Shown here piece by piece: positions 6,295 through 14,968 of a stretch of DNA of 64,000 nt (its first letter is position 1; the number at the start of each line of letters is the position of its first letter). Under the pieces are notes generated by a model. It ran no database searches, was not told where the DNA came from, and was given only the letters and a program-made list of their open reading frames with translations. The stretch is from Flavobacterium sp. (GTDB lineage Bacteria > Bacteroidota > Bacteroidia > Flavobacteriales > Flavobacteriaceae). The translations under genes and the position numbers were made by a program. The DNA is taken from assembly GCF_017744675.1 (NCBI RefSeq), contig NZ_JAGIAV010000004.1, forward strand, positions 995,033 to 1,059,032, read 5' to 3'.

Positions 6295-8220
6295 ATGGCT
6301 AAAGATAATAATCCAAATCCGAATAAATTTAAAATAAGTCCTTGGTTAATATACACCGCAATACTTTTAGTTTTTTTATTCATAAGTTTTGCCACAGGAG
6401 GATCAAGCTTAAGCGAACCTGCCCAATTAACATCTTCTAAATTCAATACCCTTTTAGAAAAAGGCCAAATTGAAAAAGTTATTGTTTACAACAAAGCAGA
6501 AGCTGAGGTATATTTAAATGCTGCGGCTCTTAAAGACCCAGCAAACAAAAAAGTAGCTGAAGATATTTTCAAACAACCAAACAAAGGTCCACATTACACG
6601 TTGGAAATTGGTAACGATCAAATCTTTCAGACTAAATTAGAAAAAGCAGTTAGCGAAGGAAAATTGAAAGATTTCAACTTCCTTCAAAAAAACAACTGGA
6701 GCGATATTTTAATCAGCTTGCTTCCTATCATCATTATTGTTGGTGTATGGATCTTTATTATGCGTAAAATGTCTGGCGGAGGCGCTGGAGGTGGCGGACA
6801 GATTTTCAATATCGGAAAATCTAAAGCGAAACTTTTTGACGAAAAAACAGATATCAAAACTACATTTAAAGATGTTGCTGGTTTAGAAGGTGCAAAAGAA
6901 GAAATTCAAGAAATTGTTGAGTTCCTTAAAAACCCTGAAAAATACACAAACCTTGGAGGTAAGATCCCAAAAGGAGCCTTACTTGTAGGCCCTCCGGGAA
7001 CTGGTAAAACTTTATTGGCAAAAGCTGTTGCTGGTGAAGCTCAAGTACCATTCTTCTCTTTATCAGGTTCTGATTTCGTAGAAATGTTTGTTGGAGTTGG
7101 TGCTTCTCGTGTACGTGATTTATTCAAACAAGCAAAAGAAAAATCTCCTGCCATCATCTTCATCGATGAGATTGATGCTGTTGGTAGAGCGAGAGGAAAA
7201 AGCAATATGTCTGGCGGAAACGACGAAAGAGAAAATACATTGAACCAATTACTAACAGAAATGGATGGTTTTGGCACAAACTCTAACGTAATTGTTTTGG
7301 CTGCAACAAACAGAGCTGACGTTCTAGACAAAGCTTTAATGCGTGCAGGACGTTTTGACAGACAAATTTTTGTTGACTTACCAGATATTCGCGAAAGAGC
7401 AGAAATATTCAAAGTACACTTAGCTCCTATCAAAAAAGTTGAAGGTCTTGATTTAGATTTCTTAGCAAAACAAACTCCAGGATTCTCTGGTGCTGATATT
7501 GCAAACGTTTGTAACGAAGCGGCATTAATTGCTGCCCGTAACAACAAAGCAGCCGTTGACAGACAAGATTTCCTTGATGCTGTTGATAGAATTATTGGTG
7601 GTCTTGAAAAGAAAAACAAAATCATTACGCCAGAAGAGAAAAGAGCAATTGCAATTCACGAAGCTGGCCACGCTACTGTAAGCTGGATGTTAGAACATGC
7701 TGCTCCGCTTATTAAAGTTACAATTGTTCCTCGCGGACAAAGTTTAGGTGCTGCTTGGTACTTGCCAGAAGAGAGACAAATCGTAAGAACAGACCAAATG
7801 TTAGACGAAATGTGTGCTACTATGGGAGGTAGAGCTGCAGAAAAAGTAACTTTTGACAGAATTTCAACAGGTGCTTTAAGCGATTTAGAAAAAGTAACGC
7901 GTCAGGCTCGTGCTATGGTAACGATTTACGGATTGAATGATAAAATCGGAAACGTTACTTACTACGATTCAACTGGACAAAGCGAATACAACTTCTCTAA
8001 ACCATATTCTGATGAGACAGCAAAAATCATTGATGCTGAAATTTCAGAGTTAATTGAAGGCCAATACCAGAGAGCAATTCAAATCTTAGAAGAGAATAAA
8101 GACAAATTAAATCAACTTGCTGATATTCTGATTGAAAAAGAAGTTATCTTTAAAGATGATTTAGAAAACATATTCGGAAAACGTACTTTTGACAAAAATT
8201 TAGAAGAAGTAGTTTCATAA
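6295..8220 (+). CDS. ftsH: ATP-dependent zinc metalloprotease
   Basis: FtsH is a membrane-anchored AAA+ protease that unfolds and degrades membrane and regulatory proteins. The 641-residue product has two membrane segments (about 17-36 and 138-157) enclosing a periplasmic domain, then a glycine-rich linker, Walker A GPPGTGKT (232-239), Walker B IIFIDEID, the RRFDR-like AGRFDRQI second region of homology, and the zinc motif HEAGH at 455-459. It follows rsfS by 15 bases. A perfect terminator at 8249-8290 ends the unit. Confidence 0.98.
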   Translation: MAKDNNPNPNKFKISPWLIYTAILLVFLFISFATGGSSLSEPAQLTSSKFNTLLEKGQIEKVIVYNKAEAEVYLNAAALKDPANKKVAEDIFKQPNKGPHYTLEIGNDQIFQTKLEKAVSEGKLKDFNFLQKNNWSDILISLLPIIIIVGVWIFIMRKMSGGGAGGGGQIFNIGKSKAKLFDEKTDIKTTFKDVAGLEGAKEEIQEIVEFLKNPEKYTNLGGKIPKGALLVGPPGTGKTLLAKAVAGEAQVPFFSLSGSDFVEMFVGVGASRVRDLFKQAKEKSPAIIFIDEIDAVGRARGKSNMSGGNDERENTLNQLLTEMDGFGTNSNVIVLAATNRADVLDKALMRAGRFDRQIFVDLPDIRERAEIFKVHLAPIKKVEGLDLDFLAKQTPGFSGADIANVCNEAALIAARNNKAAVDRQDFLDAVDRIIGGLEKKNKIITPEEKRAIAIHEAGHATVSWMLEHAAPLIKVTIVPRGQSLGAAWYLPEERQIVRTDQMLDEMCATMGGRAAEKVTFDRISTGALSDLEKVTRQARAMVTIYGLNDKIGNVTYYDSTGQSEYNFSKPYSDETAKIIDAEISELIEGQYQRAIQILEENKDKLNQLADILIEKEVIFKDDLENIFGKRTFDKNLEEVVS

Positions 8221-8248
8221 GTAATTACGAAATACGTAATAATTTTTC

Positions 8249-8290
8249 AAAATCTTAATTCAAAAGTCCCTTTTGAATTAAGATTTTTTT
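8249..8290 (+). terminator. Intrinsic terminator after ftsH
   Basis: An 18-base perfect stem starting AAAATCTTAATTCAAAAG (8249-8266) pairs with 8270-8287 across a 3-base loop and runs into T residues. It separates rsfS-ftsH from the next run of genes. Confidence 0.85.
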
Positions 8291-8336
8291 ATCTTTGAAC
8301 GTTTTCAATTAACATGTAAAGCATTTCATATAAAAA

Positions 8337-8942
8337 ATGAATTTTTTCAAAAAAATATTTGGCTCCAGTGAGGCCGCTTCTGACGAAGAGAACGAAAGCG
8401 AATACGCAGGTACTTCTGCTCAGAACAGTCATTTATCTTTAGACGAACAATTTATTTTCAATTTCAAAAAAAATGGAGGTAAGTTTTTGTACTGCGAAAA
8501 CATGGAAGAAGTTGCCGAGCAGTTTGAAAATATTTTAGAAGAAAACGATTGGTTCGAAAATGAAGTTTTATGTTATGAGCCAGCCTTATTTAGCTTATTG
8601 GAAGAAAATAAATTATTTTATATTGCTCCAACCAAACCAAGGTTCTTATTGGCAAGTTGTGAAAATCTTATAGCCGATGAAGGTTCTATCTTATTTTCAT
8701 CCAAACAAATTAGACAAAATAAACCAAACGAATTACCTGCTAATATTGTCATTATAGCAACCACAAGCCAAATTCTTCCAATGAAAAGCGACGGATTGAG
8801 CGCTATAAAACGCAAATACGAAAGAGACATTCCTACTAATATCACTACAATAAAATATTTCGAAAAAGCGAAAGACGAGGATTTTACACAATATGGAAGT
8901 GTTGCAAAAAACCTTTATTTACTGCTTTTAGAAGATCTTTAA
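8337..8942 (+). CDS. LUD domain (LutC/YkgG-like) protein
   Basis: The product has 201 residues with an acidic, serine-rich N-terminal extension (about 1-35) and then a LUD-type fold seen in ENILEENDWFENEVLCYEP, ENLIADEGSILFSSKQIRQ and LPANIVIIATTSQILP. LUD proteins take part in lactate utilisation alongside iron-sulfur partners, but none is encoded here. This copy lies directly before cdsA, with its stop one base before the next start, which ties it to membrane-lipid genes instead. The fold is fairly secure; a lactate role is not supported by the neighbours. Confidence 0.75.
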   Translation: MNFFKKIFGSSEAASDEENESEYAGTSAQNSHLSLDEQFIFNFKKNGGKFLYCENMEEVAEQFENILEENDWFENEVLCYEPALFSLLEENKLFYIAPTKPRFLLASCENLIADEGSILFSSKQIRQNKPNELPANIVIIATTSQILPMKSDGLSAIKRKYERDIPTNITTIKYFEKAKDEDFTQYGSVAKNLYLLLLEDL

Positions 8943-8943
8943 G

Positions 8944-9834
8944 ATGAATGAAACACTGAAGAGGGCCATTTCTGGTGCTGTTTATATCGCTTTATTATTA
9001 ACCTCGATATTGTTTTCTACAGAAAGCTTCATTACCCTTTTTGGTGTTTTCCTGATTATCACAATATATGAATTTTCCAATATAGTAAACTTAAACAAAG
9101 TATTTGCTATTCTCTTTGGAACTCTAGTTTATTCTGTAATTATTCTCGTAAGCCATTACAACAAACAAACGACAAAATTCTTAAACGATACATTTAATAG
9201 CAATATTATTTTAGAAACCAATATCAAACAGCTGGATTTAATTCTACTTGCCGTAACTATTGTAGTTTCTATAAAATGTATCATATTTTTATTTTACGAT
9301 TCTGTTCAAAAGGTAAGCACTTCTTCAAAATATTTATATCTACTTGGATATATTACGCTTCCTTTTGTATTTATTGTAAAAATTTCTTTTGGAACAAACG
9401 ATTATAATCCAAAAATTATCTTGGGGTTATTTATCTTAATCTGGACCAATGACACTTTTGCTTACTTAGTTGGAAAATCAATGGGAAAGCACAAACTATT
9501 TGAACGTGTTTCTCCTAAAAAAACAATCGAAGGATTTATTGGCGGTGTTGTTTTTGCTGCGTTTGCCGGCTTCTTAATTTCTAAACTGTACATTCAGCCC
9601 AAACCTGAATTTAGCAACACATCGATTTTAATCTGGACCGTTATCGCCTTAATTGTGAGCATATTCGGAACTATTGGAGATTTAATAGAATCCAAATTTA
9701 AACGAATTGCAGGTATAAAAGACAGCGGTTCGATAATGCCTGGTCATGGAGGTATTTTAGATCGATTAGATAGTGTTATATTTGTAGCACCAATTATATT
9801 TTTATTTTATCAAATTTTATATTATGTTTCATAA
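8944..9834 (+). CDS. cdsA: Phosphatidate cytidylyltransferase
   Basis: CdsA makes CDP-diacylglycerol from phosphatidate and CTP in the inner membrane. The 296-residue protein has about eight hydrophobic segments. The family signature occupies about residues 241-276: GDLIESKFKRIAGIKDSG, then MPGHGGILDRLDS, with the metal-binding aspartates at the end. Its last 11 bases overlap the start of psd, showing translational coupling. The product feeds phosphatidylserine and phosphatidylethanolamine synthesis, and the decarboxylase for that route is the next gene. Confidence 0.95.
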   Translation: MNETLKRAISGAVYIALLLTSILFSTESFITLFGVFLIITIYEFSNIVNLNKVFAILFGTLVYSVIILVSHYNKQTTKFLNDTFNSNIILETNIKQLDLILLAVTIVVSIKCIIFLFYDSVQKVSTSSKYLYLLGYITLPFVFIVKISFGTNDYNPKIILGLFILIWTNDTFAYLVGKSMGKHKLFERVSPKKTIEGFIGGVVFAAFAGFLISKLYIQPKPEFSNTSILIWTVIALIVSIFGTIGDLIESKFKRIAGIKDSGSIMPGHGGILDRLDSVIFVAPIIFLFYQILYYVS

Positions 9835-10477
9835 AGAAGGAGGCCCGTCCATTTTATTCGGTACTGTATTTACTGTAGCTGTACTTTTAATTGCTGAAAG
9901 ATTTATTGATATCAATTGGCTTAGAATGCTTGTTCAAATTGCAGCGCTTGTAATTTTGATCATTATTTTACAATTCTTCAGAAATCCGAAGAGAATTGCA
10001 GTTAGAAACAGTGATCACATCCTAGCTCCAGTTGATGGAAAAGTGGTGGTTATTGAAGAGGTTTATGAAGGAGAATATTTTAAAGACAAACGTTTACAGG
10101 TTTCTATTTTTATGTCGCCAATCAATGTGCACGTAACGCGTTACGCAATGGATGGCATCATTAAATTTAGCAAATACCATCCAGGAAAATTCCTTGTTGC
10201 TTGGCATCCAAAAGCAAGTGAAGAAAACGAAAGAACAACTGTAGTAATCGAAAATGAGACTTTCGGTGCTATTTTATACAGACAAATCGCGGGCGCTTTG
10301 GCTCGTAGAATTGTAAATTATGCCAAAGAAGGGATGCAGGTTGTTCAAGGAACTGACGCTGGTTTTATTAAATTTGGCTCAAGAGTAGATTTATTTTTAC
10401 CTTTAGGTACGCCAATCAATGTAGAGTTAAATCAAAAAGCAATTGGCGGAAAAACAATTATTGCTACAAAAGCATAA
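9824..10477 (+). CDS. psd: Phosphatidylserine decarboxylase family protein
   Basis: Psd removes the carboxyl group of phosphatidylserine to yield phosphatidylethanolamine. The 217-residue product is of the short proenzyme type. N-terminal hydrophobic segments are followed by ILAPVDGKVVVIEE, SIFMSPINVHVTRY and the self-cleavage region KFGSRVDLFLP, in which Gly185-Ser186 should yield the pyruvoyl group. The start overlaps cdsA by 11 bases and the stop abuts the next gene. The phosphatidylserine synthase is not in the window. Confidence 0.93.
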   Translation: MFHKEGGPSILFGTVFTVAVLLIAERFIDINWLRMLVQIAALVILIIILQFFRNPKRIAVRNSDHILAPVDGKVVVIEEVYEGEYFKDKRLQVSIFMSPINVHVTRYAMDGIIKFSKYHPGKFLVAWHPKASEENERTTVVIENETFGAILYRQIAGALARRIVNYAKEGMQVVQGTDAGFIKFGSRVDLFLPLGTPINVELNQKAIGGKTIIATKA

Positions 10478-10747
10478 ATGGCTGATAAGGATTTAGATAT
10501 TCGCTTTGCTAAAGCCGTAGAAGTTGCAATGACAATGACTCAGGCTTCGCTGCCGCAAGATGTGCAGTTAAGACTTTACGCTTTTTACAAACAAGCTACT
10601 TTTGGAACAGCAGTTTACAATCAATCTGAAAATTTTGATTTAAGAGACGCTTTTAAAACTAATGCTTGGATGCAGATTAGCCACATGTCTGTTGATGAAG
10701 CTAAAGAAAATTATATCGAAATCATCAATTCATTAACATCAAAATAA
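10478..10747 (+). CDS. Acyl-CoA-binding protein
   Basis: This 89-residue protein matches the four-helix acyl-CoA-binding fold in length and in the core YAFYKQATFGTA and NAWMQISHMSVDEAKENYIE segments. Such proteins carry long-chain acyl-CoA esters in the cytoplasm. It begins on the base after the psd stop and ends 7 bases before the superoxide dismutase gene, so it belongs to the cdsA-psd run. A link to lipid supply is a reasonable inference from position. Confidence 0.92.
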   Translation: MADKDLDIRFAKAVEVAMTMTQASLPQDVQLRLYAFYKQATFGTAVYNQSENFDLRDAFKTNAWMQISHMSVDEAKENYIEIINSLTSK

Positions 10748-10754
10748 ATACATT

Positions 10755-11534
10755 ATGAAGAAAAACGTTGTTCTTTTCAGCACTTTAGCTTCATTTTTAC
10801 TATTGTTTTCTTGTAAAGAAGATAAGCTGACAGAAGTAGTTGAGGTTCCGCTTCCAACAAAAGAGGAGAAAATCACTATTGGTTCGCCAAATGATGTTAA
10901 AGCCGATCCTGGTTCTTTTGAAATGACAAAACTGCCATTTAATTATGACGGCCTTGCTCCAGACATTAGAAGCTTAACATTAGAAACGCATTACTCTAAG
11001 CATTATTTATCGTACACCAACAATTTCAACAAAGAAATCGTTTCGACAGAATACGAAAACATGCCTATTGAGGATATTTTGAAAAAGTTAGATTTAAATA
11101 ATGCTAAACTTCGTCAGAATGCGGGCGGTTATTACAATCATACCCTTTATTTTAATATTTTAACCCCAAAAGAGCAGACTCCAAAAGATACGCTTGCAGG
11201 TTCTATTAATAAAGAATTTGGTTCTTTTAATAACCTAACCAATCAATTTAAAGCACAGTCAGAAAAGCAGTTTGGATCTGGATGGGTTTGGCTGGTTGTG
11301 GACAGATATGGTAAATTGCAAATTAGCACAACTGACAACCAAGATAATCCGCTGATGAAAAATGCTTTGATTCCTGGAACTCCGATTATGGGAATTGATC
11401 TTTGGGAACATGCTTATTATTTAGATTATCAAAACCGAAAAGGCAGTTACATCGATGCTTTTTACAACCATATTAATTGGGAAAAAGTAAACGAATATTA
11501 CGTTGAGGCACTTAAAAAGGTTAAAAAAGTATAG
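10755..11534 (+). CDS. Exported Mn-type superoxide dismutase lipoprotein
   Basis: The 259-residue product has a lipoprotein signal (LLLFSC, Cys20), a linker of about 40 residues and a full Fe/Mn superoxide dismutase domain. By alignment to the E. coli enzymes the metal ligands are His79, His129, Asp215 and His219. Gly125 (AGGYYNH) and Gln196 (TDNQDNP) match the MnSOD rather than the FeSOD pattern. The enzyme should remove superoxide outside the cytoplasm, tethered to a membrane. It closes the run starting at 8337 and is followed by a terminator. Metal preference is inferred from two residues only. Confidence 0.92.
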   Translation: MKKNVVLFSTLASFLLLFSCKEDKLTEVVEVPLPTKEEKITIGSPNDVKADPGSFEMTKLPFNYDGLAPDIRSLTLETHYSKHYLSYTNNFNKEIVSTEYENMPIEDILKKLDLNNAKLRQNAGGYYNHTLYFNILTPKEQTPKDTLAGSINKEFGSFNNLTNQFKAQSEKQFGSGWVWLVVDRYGKLQISTTDNQDNPLMKNALIPGTPIMGIDLWEHAYYLDYQNRKGSYIDAFYNHINWEKVNEYYVEALKKVKKV

Positions 11535-11571
11535 AAAAAAAGCTGATGCAATTAAGTATCAGCTTTTTTTT
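11535..11571 (+). terminator. Intrinsic terminator after the SOD gene
   Basis: AGCTGAT (11541-11547) pairs with ATCAGCT (11558-11564), flanked by an A-run and eight or more T residues. Confidence 0.8.
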
Positions 11572-11599
11572 ATACCTTTTAGGTACTTAAACGAAGATC

Positions 11600-12658
11600 A
11601 TGAAAGACATTGCCAATCGTTTTATAGAAAACCCTTTATTATCGCCATCAGATTTACCGCCAAGCAGAGAAGGTCTCGAAATTACCTGTCTCTTAAATCC
11701 TGGTGTATTTCAGTTTCAAAACAAAATCTGGCTGGCAGTACGTGTTGCCGAAAGACCAAAACAAATGGAAAACATCATTTCGTTTCCCATTTTAACCGAA
11801 GCAGGCACCATTCAAATTATTGAAATTTTAAAAAATCATCCCGAACTTATAGCAACAGACGCCCGCGTAATCAATTATCAAGGAATCGATTATTTAACCA
11901 CTTTATCGCACATACGATTATTGTGCAGTGAAGATGGGAAACGGTTTTACGAACCCGAAGATTACCCCAATTTGGTTGGCGAAGGAATATTGGAAACTTT
12001 CGGAATAGAAGATTGCCGCGTTTCTCTTATTGAAGGAAAATATTACCTTACTTTTACTTCGGTTTCTCCTAGTGGTGTTGGCGTTGGCTTAAGAACCACA
12101 ACCGATTGGAAGAACTTTGAAAAACACGGAATGATATTTCCTCCTCATAATAAAGACTGCGCCATTTTTGAAGAGAAAATAAATGGTTTGTTTTATGCTT
12201 TACATCGACCGAGCAGTGTAGATATTGGCGGAAATTACATTTGGATTGCTTCTTCTCCAGATGGAATTCATTGGGGAAATCATAAATGCATTATCAAAAC
12301 CAGAAAAGATAGCTGGGACAGCAAAAGAGTTGGCGCTGGAGCCGCACCGATAAAAACAGAATTAGGATGGCTCGAGATTTATCATGGAGCCAACGAATTT
12401 CATCAATATTGTTTGGGTGCTTTTTTATTAGATTTGGAAGATCCAACAAAAGTGATTTCGAGAACCGAAACCCCAATTATGTTTCCTAAAACGAATTATG
12501 AACTAAGCGGTTTTTTCGGAAATGTGGTATTTACAAATGGCCATATTATTGAGCCAGATGGCGATACATTAACAGTTTATTACGGCGCTTCAGACGAATT
12601 TGTCTGTGGTGCTCAATTTTCGATTAGAGAAATTCTTTCATTGCTTGAAAAGGTTTAA
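11600..12658 (+). CDS. Glycoside hydrolase family 130 protein
   Basis: The 352-residue protein resembles GH130 enzymes, which phosphorolyse or hydrolyse beta-linked mannosides. Visible family segments are LLNPGVFQFQNKIWLAVRV near the N-terminus, GIEDCRVSLIEGKYYLTFT with the expected acidic catalytic residue, HNKDCAIFEEKI, and GAGAAPIKTELGWLEIYHGA. There is no signal peptide, so it acts in the cytoplasm. It is convergent with the GH13 amylase, and a repeat-filled 152-base gap separates them. The precise linkage used cannot be read; phosphorylase and hydrolase members look alike at this level. Confidence 0.88.
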   Translation: MKDIANRFIENPLLSPSDLPPSREGLEITCLLNPGVFQFQNKIWLAVRVAERPKQMENIISFPILTEAGTIQIIEILKNHPELIATDARVINYQGIDYLTTLSHIRLLCSEDGKRFYEPEDYPNLVGEGILETFGIEDCRVSLIEGKYYLTFTSVSPSGVGVGLRTTTDWKNFEKHGMIFPPHNKDCAIFEEKINGLFYALHRPSSVDIGGNYIWIASSPDGIHWGNHKCIIKTRKDSWDSKRVGAGAAPIKTELGWLEIYHGANEFHQYCLGAFLLDLEDPTKVISRTETPIMFPKTNYELSGFFGNVVFTNGHIIEPDGDTLTVYYGASDEFVCGAQFSIREILSLLEKV

Positions 12659-12665
12659 AGAATAT

Positions 12666-12805
12666 CTAAACACATAGAAACATAGATTTTTAGGCTAAAA
12701 AAAGATTTCAAAAGAAACTAATTTCCACACATAGAAAACTATGTGCATTTAAACTAGTGAAACGCCTTTTCTAAAGTATATCCAAAGCTATGTTTCTATG
12801 CGTTA
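12666..12805. repeat. ACATAGAAACATAG inverted repeat
   Basis: Words such as ACACATAGAAACATAG (about 12670) and AGCTATGTTTCTATGCGTT (about 12786) face each other across the gap, with ACACATAGAAAACTATGTG in between. It lies between two convergent glycosidase genes and may act as their terminator. Related words recur at about 56670-56740. Confidence 0.6.
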
Positions 12806-12810
12806 AAATT

Positions 12811-14682
12811 TTATTTCACTTCAAAAATAAACGATTCTGAAGGTTTAATTTTGACTCTTGCCACTCCTTCTCCATTTTTGACCGTAAAATAAGTTTTATT
12901 ATCAGAATACAATTTGTCGATAAGAACGTAAGAACCGTCTTTTAAATTCCATTTTGTAATAATATCAGAAGGCACTTTCAAATTAAACTCGCTTGCTTTT
13001 TCAGAAGAAAAATTAGCCACAATAATCAATTTCTGTTTTTCAGACCATCTTACATACGAATAAATCAATTCGTCATAACCTGGATTATCCTGTCTATTTG
13101 CTGACTGAATTTCTTCAAAACTTCCCATCAAAGCAGGGCTATTGATCGTGAAATTTAATAATCGCTTGTAAAAGTCTCGAAGTTCTTTTTCTGAATTGGA
13201 AAGCTGTCCGCCATCAAACTTGCCATTATTCATCCAACGCTGATGATTTGGGACTCCGATATAGTCGAAAATTGAGGTTCTCGAACGTTTTCCAAAACCT
13301 GCATCTTCATTTCCTGCCTCTCCTACTTCTTGTCCGAAATAAATCATCGTTGGCGAAGTGCTTATTGTTGCCGAAACCACCATCAAAGGCTTTCCTCTTT
13401 CTGGCGTTCCTGCAAATTCTGGGCTTGCCAAACGCTGTTCGTCGTGATTGTCTAAGAAATGAAGCATATGATGCTCAATATCTGCCATTCCGTTTTGGAT
13501 CTTTGTTAATTCGTCTGGCGAAGATTTTCCGCGAATAACATCTTTCAGCTTATCATATGTTTCTACTTTATCATACAAATAATCCATTTTTCCTAAACGA
13601 ATATAATTTCGATACTCATTCGGATTGTAAACTTCTGCCAGCAAAAAGGCATTCGGATTTTTCATTTTAATAGAAGAGTTCATATAGCTCCAGAATTCAT
13701 AAGGAACCATTTCTGCCATATCATAGCGGAATCCGTCGACTCCTTTTGCTGTCCAATACAGTGCAATATCTTTAAACTTTTTCCAAGAATTCGGTACGTC
13801 TTTATCCTGCCAAAAAGCAAAATGCTCTTGATACGATTTTTGGTCAAAACCAACAGGAAGTTCAGGAAAATCTTTAGTTCCGTCTGGACGCACTCCGTAA
13901 TTTACTTTTACTGTTTCGTACCAGTCATTTTGGTCTGGCTTAAATTTCCTAGAACCATTTCCCGTCCATTTTGCTGGATTTTCGTCAAATCTTCCATCAA
14001 TTAATGGATTTTTCTCTCCATTTAAAGGAATATCTCCGTCTGGAATTTCAAAATGTTCTTTCGGAATGTAATAGAAGTTATTGTCTCTTTTATATTCAAC
14101 CGTAACATCATCATCTGCACCAAAATCTCTTACGCCTTCAGGATTCGATTTTCCTTCGTATTTTCTTGCGATATGATTTGGCACAATATCAATGATTACT
14201 TTTAAGCCTGCGTTATGAGTACGTTGTATTAAAGCTTCAAATTCTTCTAAGCGCTTTGCAGGATCTACAGCCAGATCTGGGTTTACGTTATAATAGTCTT
14301 TTACTGCATAAGGAGAACCAGCACGGCCTTTTACCACTTCTGGATCATCATTAGAAATTCCGTACGCTGTATAATCGCGCACTAGAGCATGATGCGGAAC
14401 TCCTGTGTACCAAATATAAGTAATGCCTAAATCTTTTATTTCATGAAGCGCTTTGTCTGTAAAATCATTAAACTTTCCAACGCCATTTTCTTCAATAGTT
14501 CCCCACGGTTTGTTGGTTGTATTTTTATTTCCAAAAAGACGCGTAAAAACTTGATAAACTACAACTTTCTTTTCTGTTGAGGTTTGCTCCTTTGCTGTAC
14601 TCATTTTTAAATCTTTTGTTTTACAGCCTGAAAATAGTACAGTTAATGTAATTCCGACCGCTATTATTCTTTTACTTATCAT
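12811..14682 (-). CDS. GH13 alpha-amylase family lipoprotein
   Basis: The 623-residue protein starts with a lipoprotein signal ending LFSGC and continues with an alpha-amylase barrel. The catalytic triad is visible: nucleophile Asp321 in GFRYDMAEM, acid-base Glu350 in LLAEVYNP, and Asp414 in FLDNHDEQR. Earlier family regions include VIIDIVPNHIARKY. The C-terminal beta domain (about 530-623) is present. It should cut alpha-1,4-glucans at the cell surface. There is no SusC/SusD pair beside it, so this is not a classical polysaccharide utilisation locus. Confidence 0.93.
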   Translation of the reverse strand: MISKRIIAVGITLTVLFSGCKTKDLKMSTAKEQTSTEKKVVVYQVFTRLFGNKNTTNKPWGTIEENGVGKFNDFTDKALHEIKDLGITYIWYTGVPHHALVRDYTAYGISNDDPEVVKGRAGSPYAVKDYYNVNPDLAVDPAKRLEEFEALIQRTHNAGLKVIIDIVPNHIARKYEGKSNPEGVRDFGADDDVTVEYKRDNNFYYIPKEHFEIPDGDIPLNGEKNPLIDGRFDENPAKWTGNGSRKFKPDQNDWYETVKVNYGVRPDGTKDFPELPVGFDQKSYQEHFAFWQDKDVPNSWKKFKDIALYWTAKGVDGFRYDMAEMVPYEFWSYMNSSIKMKNPNAFLLAEVYNPNEYRNYIRLGKMDYLYDKVETYDKLKDVIRGKSSPDELTKIQNGMADIEHHMLHFLDNHDEQRLASPEFAGTPERGKPLMVVSATISTSPTMIYFGQEVGEAGNEDAGFGKRSRTSIFDYIGVPNHQRWMNNGKFDGGQLSNSEKELRDFYKRLLNFTINSPALMGSFEEIQSANRQDNPGYDELIYSYVRWSEKQKLIIVANFSSEKASEFNLKVPSDIITKWNLKDGSYVLIDKLYSDNKTYFTVKNGEGVARVKIKPSESFIFEVK

Positions 14683-14944
14683 ATATTTTTCAACTATTCT
14701 TCTTTAGTTTTTTTATTTTAATCTTCTAAAAGCATTAAAACCAATTTCTAAATGTAGGCCATTTTTTAAAATCTAAATCATCATTTTCCCAAAATACCTT
14801 GGTTTAAATTCAAAATACCGCAACTACAACGTGAGAGTTGCATGTTTTGTTGAAAAAATAAATAACACTGAACTCATTAATAGAGCCATTGGTGACTTAT
14901 TATAAATTAATCCTAATATCAGCCACAGGTTCTAACCTTTTTTA

Positions 14945-14952
14945 TAAATTTG
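14945..14952 (+). promoter_or_regulatory. Predicted -7 element of the OstA-like gene
   Basis: TAAATTTG matches TAnnTTTG exactly and lies 16 bases before the TTG start at 14969. No good -33 element stands at the usual distance. Confidence 0.4.
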
Positions 14953-14968
14953 ACAAAAATTTAATCAG

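Noticed and set aside
7041..7625. Open frame of 194 codons on the minus strand within ftsH
   Set aside because: It lies entirely antisense to the conserved ATPase core of ftsH, and its serine- and alanine-rich product has no family pattern.
11503..11823. Open frame of 106 codons across the SOD terminator into the GH130 gene
   Set aside because: It crosses a strong terminator and overlaps two real genes in another frame.
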